Of a stretch of DNA of 35,366 nucleotides, positions 22,263-30,680 are shown piece after piece. Origin of the DNA: Thiomicrospira cyclica. GTDB taxonomy: Bacteria > Pseudomonadota > Gammaproteobacteria > Thiomicrospirales > Thiomicrospiraceae. Below the pieces are notes generated by a model, which was not told the origin of the DNA, did not search any database, and was given only the letters and a program-made list of their open reading frames with translations. The stretch spans positions 1 through 35,366 of the forward strand of contig DZAT01000017.1 of NCBI GenBank assembly GCA_022736205.1, given 5' to 3'. A program made the translations under genes and the position numbers. Within the stretch, counting starts at the first letter, position 1. Each line of letters begins with the position of its first letter.

Positions 22263-22471
22263 TATGTCGTCTTTTTGTCTTCTTCTGTTATCTCAGTTGA
22301 CCGATGATAACTTGGCATAGCAAATGGCTTTTCGTCATCATCCAATAAAATTCGACTACCTGCCCCATCCAAATCATCGAACTGACCACTTTTAGCGGCT
22401 AAAATAATGGCAATCACAACAGTAACACCGACAAAAATAACCGTTGGGATTAACCAGTAAATCACTTCCAT
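22262..22471 (-). CDS. ccoS: Cytochrome oxidase maturation protein, cbb3-type (CcoS)
   Basis: A 69-aa single-span inner-membrane protein. The N-terminal membrane helix (IYWLIPTVIFVGVTVVIAIILA) is followed by the CcoS signature SGQFDDLDGAGSRILLDDDE. CcoS is needed for cofactor insertion into cbb3 oxidase. The ccoNOPQ and ccoGHI genes are not in this window, so ccoS is separated from its usual partners. AAGGA precedes the ATG. It follows the Fre-like gene by 12 bases. The TAG stop codon coincides with the edge of repeat copy 3, so the C-terminus may have been trimmed by that insertion. Confidence 0.88.
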   Translation of the reverse strand: MEVIYWLIPTVIFVGVTVVIAIILAAKSGQFDDLDGAGSRILLDDDEKPFAMPSYHRSTEITEEDKKTT

Positions 22472-22483
22472 GATTGATTCCTT

Positions 22484-23161
22484 TTACTGAAGATTCTCTA
22501 TAGGTGCACCGAATGATAATACCAAACTTTTTAACGCAGTTACCATTGGCCAAGGCCCACAAATTAATACATGATGATTTTTTAAATCAATGGGTTGCTG
22601 TGCTAATGCATCGGGTAATAATCCTGTTAAACCAGTCCAACTTTCATCGTATTCTGATACAACAGCTTGCCATTTAAAGTTAGGATAATCGTTAGATAAG
22701 GTATCTAAGGTTGCTTGTGCAAACAGAAGCTCACGACGACGTACACCCCAATATAAGGTTACGGATTGTTGTGCTAATGCTGCTTGATGTCCCTTTAACA
22801 GAGCAAGTAAAGGCGTAATACCTGTACCGCCTGCTAACATCAACATCGGTTGCTGATTGTCAGCCCAATGATATTGATTTACAGATCCTTTGATTTGCAA
22901 TGGATTTTGTGCTAAACAATGGCTTAACCATGCTGCCATTGCAGGAACAATGGCGATCTGTAGCTTAATTATCGAATCTGTTGGTAGATTAGCAATGGAA
23001 AAAGGCTTGAAATCAGTGTTATCTGAGCCTAACCATAAGTAATCTCCCATATCCCAATCAAAACCTTCTGGACGGGTTAAAGACAACTCAACAATGTTGT
23101 CAACCAAAGCCGTTTGGCTAATAAGTTGACAAGAAAACAAGGGTAATTGTGCGTGCGACAT
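22484..23161 (-). CDS. Fre-like NAD(P)H:flavin / FAD-dependent oxidoreductase
   Basis: A 225-aa protein of the ferredoxin-NADP reductase superfamily, close in size to Fre/LuxG flavin reductases. The FAD/FMN-binding barrel contains FKPFSIAN (the RxYS-type motif). The nucleotide-binding lobe has MLAGGTGITPLLALL, YWGVRRRELLF and ICGPWPMV. No iron-sulfur cysteine cluster is present. It probably supplies reduced flavin or electrons to an unidentified acceptor. The start is ATG 23161, five bases before the xthA 3' boundary; the longer open frame lies within xthA. It is the middle gene of xthA-fre-ccoS. Confidence 0.8.
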   Translation of the reverse strand: MSHAQLPLFSCQLISQTALVDNIVELSLTRPEGFDWDMGDYLWLGSDNTDFKPFSIANLPTDSIIKLQIAIVPAMAAWLSHCLAQNPLQIKGSVNQYHWADNQQPMLMLAGGTGITPLLALLKGHQAALAQQSVTLYWGVRRRELLFAQATLDTLSNDYPNFKWQAVVSEYDESWTGLTGLLPDALAQQPIDLKNHHVLICGPWPMVTALKSLVLSFGAPIENLQ

Positions 23162-23165
23162 TTGC

Positions 23166-23996
23166 TTACTCAATATTAAAAGATGCCCAAACAGGCGCAT
23201 GATCGGAAGGTTTTTCCATGGATCGGGTAGTATAATCAATTCCCGTTGCGACTAAAGCTGCTTGCAGTGGTGCTGAAGCCAACAACAGATCAATACGTAG
23301 TCCACGCTTAGGATCATCCTCAAAACCGCGTGAACGGTAATCGAACCACGAATAACGTCTCTCTTCGATGTTAGGGTTAGGATTTTGTTGACGATAGGTA
23401 TCTGTCCATCCCCAAGTTAGCAGTGCTTCCATCCATTCACGTTCTTCGGGTAAAAACGAACATTTGCCCGTGCGTAACCAACGCTTTGCGTTTACATCAC
23501 CAATACCAATATCAGTATCAGTATGTGAAATATTAAAATCACCGCCCATAATCGCTAAATGATCGTTAGGAATGGTAGCAATATAACGGTTTAACTCATC
23601 GTAAAATCGTTGTTTATACGGAAACTTAAGTGGATGATCGCGCTCTTCTCCTTGCGGAAAATAACCGTTCATAACATCGAGCTGTTGACCATTGGCTAAT
23701 TGATAACGGGTATGAATAAAACGACGTTGCGCATTTTCATCGTCCCAAGGGTAGCCTTTTTGACTGAATATCAAGGGTAACTTAGACAGAGTTGCAACAC
23801 CATAATGCGTTTTCTGACCATGAAAAACCACGTCATAACCCAAAGCTTGAATATCAGCCAATGGAAAGTCATTATCTTGTACTTTCGTTTCTTGCAATAA
23901 AATTAAGTCAGGTTGATGACGATCAATAACAGCTTGCAGTTGATGTAAACGTGCACGTAAGCTATTAATATTGAAAGAGACGATGGTAATAGACAT
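23166..23996 (-). CDS. xthA: Exodeoxyribonuclease III
   Basis: The AP endonuclease and 3'-5' exonuclease of base-excision repair. The 276 aa length and sequence match XthA across the protein: [26 protein letters not shown] with the metal-binding Glu, [33 protein letters not shown] with catalytic Asp/Asn, [40 protein letters not shown] and SDHAPV with the catalytic His. It heads a leftward group with the Fre-like gene and ccoS. The TTGAC-rich sequence 50-80 bases upstream may hold its promoter, but no clear -10 box is seen. Confidence 0.96.
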   Translation of the reverse strand: MSITIVSFNINSLRARLHQLQAVIDRHQPDLILLQETKVQDNDFPLADIQALGYDVVFHGQKTHYGVATLSKLPLIFSQKGYPWDDENAQRRFIHTRYQLANGQQLDVMNGYFPQGEERDHPLKFPYKQRFYDELNRYIATIPNDHLAIMGGDFNISHTDTDIGIGDVNAKRWLRTGKCSFLPEEREWMEALLTWGWTDTYRQQNPNPNIEERRYSWFDYRSRGFEDDPKRGLRIDLLLASAPLQAALVATGIDYTTRSMEKPSDHAPVWASFNIE

Positions 23997-24102
23997 AGTA
24001 AAAACGATTCTTTTAGTGGATTATGGATAAAATGAGATTAAAGCCAGTGTTTGTCAAAGTCAAAACAAAAAAGATATGACACTTATCGCCATCATTGTAT
24101 TT

Positions 24103-24783
24103 TTATTCTGAAAAATCAAAACTTTTAAACGTATCATTCGATACTGATTGACCATCGCGAATGAGATAACTGCGTTGCTGTTGGTAAGCATCTCGGATAA
24201 AAACATAACGATCAGGGGAAGCATCTAACATGGGATCAATGGGCAGAATCTTTTCACGCACACTTAAAACTTTTGCCAAAGTGAAAGGGATGCCATAGTT
24301 TGTCATTATCAAACTGAGTGGTTTTCCAGTGGCATCTCTCACGCTAGAAGGTCCTAGAAGCGGTAAATTTAAATAATCGCTGTCAGTCCACCCCCACACA
24401 GCGAACGTTTGACCAAAGTCTTCGTCATGGGCTTGTAGCCCCATTGGTGTGGCAATATCGATAAGACCAAACAAACCAAAAGTGCTGTTGAAGATAAATC
24501 GTGCACTATCTTGTATGCTTTGTGTTACTTTCCCTTGCAATAAATCGTTAATAATTGTGATGGGTTCTGCTAAGTTATTCACAAAATTGCTAACAGCATT
24601 GCGAACAGGGTCGGGGGTTACTGAAACATAACCTTCTGTTACGGGTTTAACAACAGCTTTATCAAGGGTGCTGTTTAAACTTTCTACATTACGATTAAAA
24701 GTTTCATATTCATCATGAGCAGTTGCTTGATGAGCACTACTTAACCAAATGAAGATGACAGTAATGATGATTTTTTGATTCAT
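24103..24783 (-). CDS. mlaA: MlaA (VacJ)-type outer-membrane lipid-asymmetry protein
   Basis: A 226-aa member of the MlaA family, which removes misplaced phospholipids from the outer leaflet of the outer membrane and passes them to MlaC. Family segments are present: YETFNRNVESLNSTLDKAVVKPVTEGY, VRNAVSNFVNNLAEPITIINDLLQGK, RFIFNSTFGLFGLIDIA, DFGQTFAVWGW and LPLLGPSSVRDATG. Classical MlaA is a lipoprotein, but this signal peptide (IIITVIFIWLSSAHQATA) has no lipobox cysteine. It therefore appears to be cleaved by signal peptidase I and held in the membrane by its own helices. It starts 2 bases after the NlpC/P60 lipoprotein gene, hence in the same operon. mlaBCDEF are not in this window. Confidence 0.9.
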   Translation of the reverse strand: MNQKIIITVIFIWLSSAHQATAHDEYETFNRNVESLNSTLDKAVVKPVTEGYVSVTPDPVRNAVSNFVNNLAEPITIINDLLQGKVTQSIQDSARFIFNSTFGLFGLIDIATPMGLQAHDEDFGQTFAVWGWTDSDYLNLPLLGPSSVRDATGKPLSLIMTNYGIPFTLAKVLSVREKILPIDPMLDASPDRYVFIRDAYQQQRSYLIRDGQSVSNDTFKSFDFSE

Positions 24784-24785
24784 AA

Positions 24786-25298
24786 CTATTCCAAGTAATT
24801 TCCTGCACCGATAAAACGTTTTTTCCAGTAATTTTCTGTTAACAATGCGGTTTTTACGCTACGTCCTTTACCAGGTGCATGAATAAATTGTTGTTGACCA
24901 AGATAAATACCAACGTGATCAATGCGTTTTTTGCGCGAATCCGTTGTAAAAAATACCAGATCACCAGGTTTAACATCGGTTATTTTACGTGCCGACTGGT
25001 ATTGTTCTTCTGCTCTGCGTGGTAAGAGTTTGCCTACTTTGAGGTAAGTATAAAAAACAAGTCCTGAACAATCGAAGCCTTCTCTGGGCGAATTACCACT
25101 TAATTTATAAGGCTTACCAATTTGTGTTGTCGCTTCTTTTAACACCATATTACGTGTTTCTGCTGTAGAAAAATTGTGTTCGCCTATTCCGTGTGACATG
25201 TTTTTTTCTACTGGCTTTGTTGTGTTACTGCAGCCTGCTAACTGAATCAATATACAGAAAAATAGAAAAATTATTTTATTTTTCAAACCAATAACCAT
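24786..25298 (-). CDS. NlpC/P60-family lipoprotein (peptidoglycan endopeptidase)
   Basis: A 170-aa lipoprotein. The signal IIFLFFCILIQLAGC carries the lipobox LAGC. The NlpC/P60 cysteine peptidase domain occupies about residues 55-165: GFDCSGLVFYTY (catalytic Cys), DHVGIYLG (catalytic His) and FIHAPG (third polar residue). The domain architecture is like Spr/MepS and NlpC, which cut peptidoglycan cross-bridges or stem peptides. I chose the ATG at 25298; a GTG two codons upstream is also possible. The start lies within the end of the AEC permease gene, and mlaA follows after 2 bases, so the three genes form one leftward unit linked to the cell envelope. Confidence 0.9.
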   Translation of the reverse strand: MVIGLKNKIIFLFFCILIQLAGCSNTTKPVEKNMSHGIGEHNFSTAETRNMVLKEATTQIGKPYKLSGNSPREGFDCSGLVFYTYLKVGKLLPRRAEEQYQSARKITDVKPGDLVFFTTDSRKKRIDHVGIYLGQQQFIHAPGKGRSVKTALLTENYWKKRFIGAGNYLE

Positions 25299-26200
25299 TT
25301 CCACAGGGGCAGACTTCCTAAACTTAGTAATAAGGTAAGGGTAACAACTTCAATAAATTTATTCGTATCGAGATGATAACGGTCACAAACGACAATAGCA
25401 ATGATAATACTCGACATTCCTGCTTCTAAAGCCAATCCAACGATAATATCTTCTGATAAATTGAATTGTCTTGCAACGATGATAATGATTAAAGGTGCGA
25501 TCATTAATTTAATTAAGATGATTGGTGTTAGCAATGGCAAGTCTTTGACTCTTAAACTTTCTAACCTTAATCCTAAACCAATACTGATTAACATCAATGG
25601 GATAACAGGGCTGCTTAAATGCGTTAACCATGTTAAGACAGGTTCTATCGGTGCGATTAATAGCTGGTTAAGCGTTAATCCAATTAATGCTGCCCATAAA
25701 GCAGGTACTTTTATTAAGGTTTTAATCCAGTGTTCTGGTATTTCTGTGCTTCGTCCGAGTTTTCTTGCCAATAATATCCCCAAGGTTAATAACAGAGGCG
25801 TTTGGGCAAAAAAATCGTATTGAATGGCAATAGCCGTACCCAGTTCACCCAGTTGATCCGTCAAAATGGGTAATCCTTGGTAAGTTGCATTGGTTAAGCT
25901 TCCTGCCAAGATAAGCGCACCAAGGATCGCTGTGTTGGTCGTTAATCTTCGATAGATTAACCAAACAATACTTGCTGTGATGATAACGGTGATGATAACA
26001 GACGCGCTGATTTTCCATTGGATGAGTTCTGGTGGTGATAGCCACAAAGATTTGATGACCAAAGCAGGTAACAGTAAAACATAGATAAGTGAAATGATTG
26101 ATTTTCGTGTTGTTTCAGCTTCAAACCCTAAGGGAGCGAATTTTTTTAATGCATAACCTAGTGCAAAGAAGATTAAGCATTCGAGTAAAATCGGGGTCAT
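25283..26200 (-). CDS. AEC-family (auxin efflux carrier-like) permease
   Basis: A 305-aa polytopic inner-membrane protein made of two five-helix halves, typical of the AEC/BART transporters. Features include GYALKKFAPLG near the N-terminus, ALILAGSLTNATYQGLPIL (the mid-helix NxxxxGxP-like segment), IPLMLISIGLGLRLE and the C-terminal GLALEAGMSSIIIAIVVCDRY. Bacterial members often export organic acids such as malate, but the substrate cannot be inferred. The gene runs leftward from the AT-rich region at 26.2-26.5 kb and overlaps the NlpC/P60 gene. Confidence 0.9.
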   Translation of the reverse strand: MTPILLECLIFFALGYALKKFAPLGFEAETTRKSIISLIYVLLLPALVIKSLWLSPPELIQWKISASVIITVIITASIVWLIYRRLTTNTAILGALILAGSLTNATYQGLPILTDQLGELGTAIAIQYDFFAQTPLLLTLGILLARKLGRSTEIPEHWIKTLIKVPALWAALIGLTLNQLLIAPIEPVLTWLTHLSSPVIPLMLISIGLGLRLESLRVKDLPLLTPIILIKLMIAPLIIIIVARQFNLSEDIIVGLALEAGMSSIIIAIVVCDRYHLDTNKFIEVVTLTLLLSLGSLPLWKWLLV

Positions 26201-26359
26201 AATGATTCCGTGTTAATTGATATATATATATTCTTATTTCTTTGTTATTACAGTTGTTAGTCCTGTGTGTATGTGTAAAACTCTTTTTTAATGATGCTTT
26301 TCATTGTGTTGCGATTTTTTTTAAACAGGGTAAGTTATGTACTGGTTTGTGTGGTGTTT

Positions 26360-26368
26360 TGTGGATAA
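26360..26368 (-). other. DnaA box (perfect)
   Basis: TGTGGATAA is the reverse complement of the consensus TTATCCACA. A near-match TGGGATAAC follows 2 bases later. Confidence 0.7.
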
Positions 26369-26405
26369 AATGGGATAACTTTTTATAGAGAATCATTGTG
26401 CCTGA

Positions 26406-26425
26406 TTATCCCCAAATTATCCACA
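26406..26425 (+). other. DnaA box pair
   Basis: TTATCCCCA (8/9) at 26406-26414 and perfect TTATCCACA at 26417-26425, in direct orientation with 2 bases between them. They face the perfect inverse box at 26360. Confidence 0.7.
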
Positions 26426-26465
26426 GGCTATTGATAAGGTTATTATTGGTTAGGATTTAATTATT

Positions 26466-27035
26466 ATGCTTTTTAATCAAGTTGTTATGATGCGTCGTAG
26501 TATTTTTAGATTTACTGAAAAAAAGGTTCTGTTGGCGGATATTTTGCCGTTATTAACCGCTGCAGTAATGGCACCTAATCATGGTTTAACGCAGCCGTGG
26601 CAGTTTTTATGGGTGGGTGAACAGACGAAAACTGCCATGGCAGAATCTTATGGTCATGCGCGAGCATTGAAGAAATCTTCTGTTGAGACGATGGACTTTG
26701 TCACCGAAAAAAATCGCGCTGTGGCACGTTTTATGGCGATTCCTGCGGTATTAATGGTCGCTTGTCGGATTGATGATGATCCGATTGTGGCGGAGGAAGA
26801 CTATGCTGCAACTTGTTGTGCGGTGCAGAATTTACTGTTGGCTGCGACAGATCAAGGATTAGGGGCGCAATGGAGTACCCACCCGATGATTCGGGATAAA
26901 GCTGTGCTAGAAGCATTGGGATTGGATGCGCAAAAGATGCGCGTGGTAGCGATGGTTTATTTGGGTTATCCCGCTGCTGTTCCACCAGAACCGCCCCGAA
27001 AGGCGGCTAGTGAGTTTTTGATGATATTGCCTTAG
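26466..27035 (+). CDS. Nitroreductase-family protein (YdjA-like)
   Basis: A 189-aa FMN-dependent nitroreductase-fold protein of the small, dimeric YdjA type. MMRRSIFRFTEKKV is the phosphate-binding N-terminal segment (R-R-S), followed by AAVMAPNHGLTQPWQFLWVG, EEDYAATCCAVQNLLLAATDQGLGAQWST (FMN and dimer contacts) and MVYLGYPA. It would use NAD(P)H, but the natural substrate is unknown. AGGA lies 7 bases before the ATG. It is the first gene right of the candidate origin, and its last four bases overlap the 3' end of the convergent aminotransferase gene. Confidence 0.85.
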   Translation: MLFNQVVMMRRSIFRFTEKKVLLADILPLLTAAVMAPNHGLTQPWQFLWVGEQTKTAMAESYGHARALKKSSVETMDFVTEKNRAVARFMAIPAVLMVACRIDDDPIVAEEDYAATCCAVQNLLLAATDQGLGAQWSTHPMIRDKAVLEALGLDAQKMRVVAMVYLGYPAAVPPEPPRKAASEFLMILP

Positions 27036-28147
27036 TTTTTTAATACGGCATTCAAGGCTGCTAAGCAGAAAAGTACTTTTTCGGGTTTAGAACTCTGCCC
27101 CATGAGACCGATACGCCATACCTTACCTGCTAACGCGCCTAAACCAGCACCAATTTCGAGGTTATATTCGTTGAGTAAACGACCTCGAACAACGGCATCA
27201 TCAGCACCTTCAGGAATCCAAATGCTGTTGAGTTGAGGTAGACGATCGGCTTCGGGTACGACAAATTTCATGCCCAATGCTTCAATGCCTGTTTTGAGGT
27301 GTTGATGATTCGCTGCGTGACGTGCCCAAGAAGCTTTTAAGCCTTCTTCCATCAGCATGACTAAAGATTCGTGCAGTGCATAAAGCGTATTAACTGGTGC
27401 GGTATGGTGGTAAGCACGTTTTTGCCCCGTTCCCCAATAAGCCATAACAAGGTTTAAGTCCATAAACCAGCTAGGCACTTTGGTTTTGCGATTACGCACT
27501 TTTTCTAAAGCGCGTTCGTTAAAGCTAATGGGCGATAAACCTGGTACGCAAGACAAGCATTTTTGTGTACCAGAGTAAATGGCATCAATACCCCACGCAT
27601 CAACACGTAATTCGACACCTGCTAAGGATGTCACGGCATCAACAATGGTTAAGCAGTTGTGTTTGCGTGCGATTTCACAAATGGTTTTAGCATCGGACAA
27701 AGCGCCTGTTGATGTTTCGGCATGCACAAAAGCCACAATTTTAGCATCTGGATTAGCAGCACAAGCGGCTTCGACTTTAGCAGGGGTGACGGCTGTGCCC
27801 CATTCGTCTTCGACCACGACAGCAATACCACCAAAGCGTTCAATATTTTCTTTCATGCGTCCGCCAAAGACACCATTGATGCACACAATGACTTTATCGC
27901 CTGGTTCAACCAAGTTAACAAAGCAGGTTTCCATACCCGCAGAACCGGGTGCTGAGACTGGCATGGTCAGTTCGTTTTCGGTTTGGAAGGCATATTTGAG
28001 CATGACTTTAATTTCATCCATCATGCCAACGAAAGCAGGATCTAGGTGCCCGATGGTAGGGCGCGCCATGGCAGAAAGCACACGAGGGTGAATATCGGAA
28101 GGGCCAGGACCCATTAGGGTACGGATAGGCGGGTTAAACGAGTTCAT
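27032..28147 (-). CDS. Alanine/serine-glyoxylate aminotransferase (class V)
   Basis: A 371-aa PLP aminotransferase of the AGXT/SGAT group, which transfers an amino group to glyoxylate to make glycine, with serine or alanine as donor. MGPGPSDIHPRVL, IGHLDPAFV, SAPGSAGMETCFVNLVEPGD, HAETSTGAL, TIVDAVTSLAGVELRVDAWGID and YSGTQKCLSCVPGLSP with the PLP lysine (residue 196) are typical. The C-terminal LEIGAGLGALAGKVWRIGLMG also fits. It is divergent from glcDEF, whose product is glyoxylate, so the two units form a glycolate to glycine route. The donor (serine or alanine) cannot be told from sequence. AAGGA precedes the ATG. Confidence 0.93.
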   Translation of the reverse strand: MNSFNPPIRTLMGPGPSDIHPRVLSAMARPTIGHLDPAFVGMMDEIKVMLKYAFQTENELTMPVSAPGSAGMETCFVNLVEPGDKVIVCINGVFGGRMKENIERFGGIAVVVEDEWGTAVTPAKVEAACAANPDAKIVAFVHAETSTGALSDAKTICEIARKHNCLTIVDAVTSLAGVELRVDAWGIDAIYSGTQKCLSCVPGLSPISFNERALEKVRNRKTKVPSWFMDLNLVMAYWGTGQKRAYHHTAPVNTLYALHESLVMLMEEGLKASWARHAANHQHLKTGIEALGMKFVVPEADRLPQLNSIWIPEGADDAVVRGRLLNEYNLEIGAGLGALAGKVWRIGLMGQSSKPEKVLFCLAALNAVLKN

Positions 28148-28184
28148 GAGCTTGTCCTTAAATTAAAATTTTTTGGGCATAAAA

Positions 28185-28198
28185 TTGATCTAGGTCAA
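28185..28198. promoter_or_regulatory. FNR/Anr-type operator between the aminotransferase gene and glcDEF
   Basis: TTGATCTAGGTCAA is a palindrome one base from the FNR/Anr/Dnr consensus TTGAT-N4-ATCAA. It lies in the 100-base divergent gap, immediately upstream of the -10 box of glcD. Binding there would block the rightward promoter and might activate the leftward one. Confidence 0.6.
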
Positions 28199-28199
28199 T

Positions 28200-28205
28200 T
28201 ATAAT
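28200..28205 (+). promoter_or_regulatory. -10 box of the glcDEF-fhs promoter
   Basis: A perfect TATAAT 43 bases before the glcD start codon. No good -35 lies at 16-18 bp; the sequence there overlaps the FNR-like palindrome, which suggests regulator dependence or repression. Confidence 0.6.
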
Positions 28206-28247
28206 GTCGAAATAGTATGATAAACAAGGGTAACACAAGGACTAAGC

Positions 28248-29684
28248 ATGGAAGTTATTCAAGCTTTACGCAATGTATTTCATCAGGATAGCCTATTAGT
28301 TGGTGAGGAAGCTTGTCGTCCTTTCGAATGTGATGCTTTGTCTGCTTACCGTGAGCATCCGTTAGCCGTGGTTTTGCCCGAAAATGTCGAGCAAGTTAAA
28401 CAGGCTTTGCGCATTTGTAAGCAGTATCAGGTTCCTGTGATTACGCGTGGTTCGGGTACAGGATTGGCAGGCGGAACTTTGCCATTAAAAAATGGTATTG
28501 TCTTAGGGTTATCAAAACTTAATAAAATCATCAAAATAGACCCACTACAACGCACTGCGATCGTACAACCTGGTGTGCGTAATATTGTGGTGAGTGAAGC
28601 GGTTGCGCATCATGGGCTTTACTATGCGCCCGATCCTTCGTCGCAAATTGCCTGTTCGATTGGTGGTAACGTCGCTGAAAATTCGGGTGGTGTACATTGC
28701 CTTAAGTATGGATTGACGGTTCATAATGTGACTTCGATTAAAATTATTGATATGGATGGTACGGAATCGGTTTTTGACGAAAAAGATGATGGTATCGACT
28801 TATTAGCATTAATGAATGGTTCGGAAGGGCTATTAGGTGTGATCGTCGAAATTAAATTGAAATTATTGCCAAAGCCCGAAGCTGCACAAGTGGTGATGGC
28901 TGCCTTTCATTCGGTGGGTGATTGTGCCGATGCCGTAACACGCGTATTAGAGCAAGGCATCATTCCTGCTGGGTTAGAAATGATGGATAAGTTTTCAATT
29001 ATGGCAGCAGAAGCATTTGCCAAAGTAGGTTATCCGACAGAGGCTGAAGCATTACTATTATGTGAAGTCGATGGTAGTCATGATCAAGTGCAGGTCGACG
29101 CTAAACGGGTTGCTGATATTTTGACTCAAGCAGGGGCATATCAAATTCAGCTATCGCAAAACGAGGCGCAACGCATTGCACTATGGAAAGGGCGTAAAAA
29201 TGCTTTTCCAGCAGTCGGTCGTTTTTCGCCCGATTATTATTGTATGGACGGTACGATTCCACGCAGTCAGCTCGCCTTTATATTAGAAGAAATCGCAAAA
29301 CTATCAACAAAGTATGGCTTAAAGGTTGCTAATGTCTTTCATGCGGGCGATGGTAATTTGCACCCGTTAATTATGTACGATGCCAATAAACCAGGTGAGT
29401 TAGCCACGACTGAAGCCTTTGGTGGCGAGATTCTGAAACTTTGCGTGGATGTGGGTGGTACGATAACGGGTGAGCACGGTGTCGGTGTTGAAAAACTGAA
29501 TGCCATGTGTCATCAGTACGATACGCCAGAACTCGAAATTTTTCATGGCATTAAGGCTATTTTTGATGATACAGGGTTGTTAAATCCTGGTAAGGCAGTA
29601 CCGACCTTACATCGTTGTGCTGAAGTCAGTCATATGCATGTGCACAATAACCAATTACCACATCCGCATTTGGAGCGTTTTTAA
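28248..29684 (+). CDS. glcD: Glycolate oxidase subunit GlcD (FAD-linked)
   Basis: The FAD-containing catalytic subunit of glycolate oxidase, which oxidises glycolate to glyoxylate. The 478-aa protein has the PCMH-type FAD-binding domain with VITRGSGTGLAGGTLPL and YAPDPSSQIACSIGGNVAENSGGVHCLKYG, and the C-terminal FAD-oxidase domain with NVFHAGDGNLHPLIMYD and GGTITGEHGVGVEKL. The ATG is preceded by AAGGA. Its TAA overlaps the glcE ATG by one base (TAATG), giving a coupled glcD-glcE-glcF series. D-lactate dehydrogenases share this fold, but the three-gene order argues for glycolate. Confidence 0.93.
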   Translation: MEVIQALRNVFHQDSLLVGEEACRPFECDALSAYREHPLAVVLPENVEQVKQALRICKQYQVPVITRGSGTGLAGGTLPLKNGIVLGLSKLNKIIKIDPLQRTAIVQPGVRNIVVSEAVAHHGLYYAPDPSSQIACSIGGNVAENSGGVHCLKYGLTVHNVTSIKIIDMDGTESVFDEKDDGIDLLALMNGSEGLLGVIVEIKLKLLPKPEAAQVVMAAFHSVGDCADAVTRVLEQGIIPAGLEMMDKFSIMAAEAFAKVGYPTEAEALLLCEVDGSHDQVQVDAKRVADILTQAGAYQIQLSQNEAQRIALWKGRKNAFPAVGRFSPDYYCMDGTIPRSQLAFILEEIAKLSTKYGLKVANVFHAGDGNLHPLIMYDANKPGELATTEAFGGEILKLCVDVGGTITGEHGVGVEKLNAMCHQYDTPELEIFHGIKAIFDDTGLLNPGKAVPTLHRCAEVSHMHVHNNQLPHPHLERF

Positions 29685-30670
29685 TGTGGCGCAATAAAGC
29701 GGGCGACCCCAATATTAGTCAGTGGTGCGAGCAGATTAAGCAAGCAACAACTGATCATAAAACGGTTCAGATTAGCGGTCATTACAGCAAAGTTTTACTC
29801 GATCAACAAGCGGAACAACTCAGCGTCAGTGGCTATGAGGGGATTGTGAGCTATGAGCCATCAGAACTGGTGGTTACTGTCAAAGCAGGCACAAAGTTAA
29901 GCGAATTAAAAGCGGTGCTTGCGCAACACAATCAGATGTTAGGATTTGAACCGCCTGATTATGGCGACTCGACGATTGGTGGAACCTACGCTTGTGCGTT
30001 AACAGGTCCTTCGCGACCGTTTCGCGGTATTTTACGGGATTTTGTGCTAGGTACTAAGCTTATCGACGGTCAGGGACGTTATATGCGTTTTGGTGGTCGC
30101 ATGATTAAAAACGTGGCTGGTTACGATGTATCACGCATGTTAGTTGGTTCGAAAGGGTCGATGGCATTGGTAACCGAAATGAGTTTGCGGGTGATTCCTT
30201 TGGTCGAAGAGCGAACCTATTGCATGGAAATGCCCGAAAATGAAGCCATTTTATTGATGAATAAAATGGCAGGCACTTCGTTACCCTTGTCGGCTGCTGC
30301 TTATTATCAGGGAAAATTTTACTATCGTGTTGCGGGCGAGCATCCGATTCAAACCAATCGCGTTGGGGTAACGGAGATTTCAAGTCATATCTGGGTAGCA
30401 TTGAATCCGTTTCGTCCCCAGCTTCCATCTGACGTTAAACTATGGCGTTTGGATGTTGAAAGCACCACCCCTGCCATTGAAAATACGATTGCGGTGGGTT
30501 CGTGTGGCATGCGTCGTTGGGTGGCAAGCAAAGAAAAACCGAATCATCCTTATACAACCTTATGGCAATCTTATTTTGCACCACGCAATAACGATACGCC
30601 TCGGGTAGCGCATTTAAAGAAAGGATTACGCGATGTATTTGATCCTTTTCATGTTTTTAAGCAGATGTAG
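29684..30670 (+). CDS. glcE: Glycolate oxidase subunit GlcE (FAD-binding)
   Basis: A second, shorter FAD-binding subunit of glycolate oxidase (328 aa). SYEPSELVVTVKAGTKLSELKAVLAQHNQMLGFEPPDYGDSTIGGT is the FAD-binding core (EPP and GGT), and GRMIKNVAGYDVSRMLVGSKG is a strong GlcE signature. The tail DVFDPFHVF corresponds to the C-terminal motif of the family. Position between glcD and glcF supports the call. glcF begins 10 bases after its stop codon. Confidence 0.93.
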   Translation: MWRNKAGDPNISQWCEQIKQATTDHKTVQISGHYSKVLLDQQAEQLSVSGYEGIVSYEPSELVVTVKAGTKLSELKAVLAQHNQMLGFEPPDYGDSTIGGTYACALTGPSRPFRGILRDFVLGTKLIDGQGRYMRFGGRMIKNVAGYDVSRMLVGSKGSMALVTEMSLRVIPLVEERTYCMEMPENEAILLMNKMAGTSLPLSAAAYYQGKFYYRVAGEHPIQTNRVGVTEISSHIWVALNPFRPQLPSDVKLWRLDVESTTPAIENTIAVGSCGMRRWVASKEKPNHPYTTLWQSYFAPRNNDTPRVAHLKKGLRDVFDPFHVFKQM

Positions 30671-30680
30671 GGTGTAACCG

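Larger units (their letters stand above)
26201..26465. other. Candidate replication origin: AT-rich region with DnaA boxes
   Basis: A 265-bp intergenic region between a leftward and a rightward gene. The left part has an alternating TA run (26219-26231) and T-rich stretches that would suit an unwinding element. The right part has a perfect DnaA box TGTGGATAA (26360-26368, minus orientation), a perfect TTATCCACA (26417-26425), and near-matches TTATCCCCA (26406-26414) and TGGGATAAC (26371-26379). Three parS sites lie 14-19 kb away. dnaA, dnaN, gidA and rpmH are not adjacent, so this is a candidate and not an assignment. Confidence 0.5.

Noticed and set aside
27579..28091. A 170-aa plus-strand open frame opposite the aminotransferase
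   Set aside because: The minus strand encodes a complete AGXT-family enzyme; the other frame has no family features or ribosome binding site.
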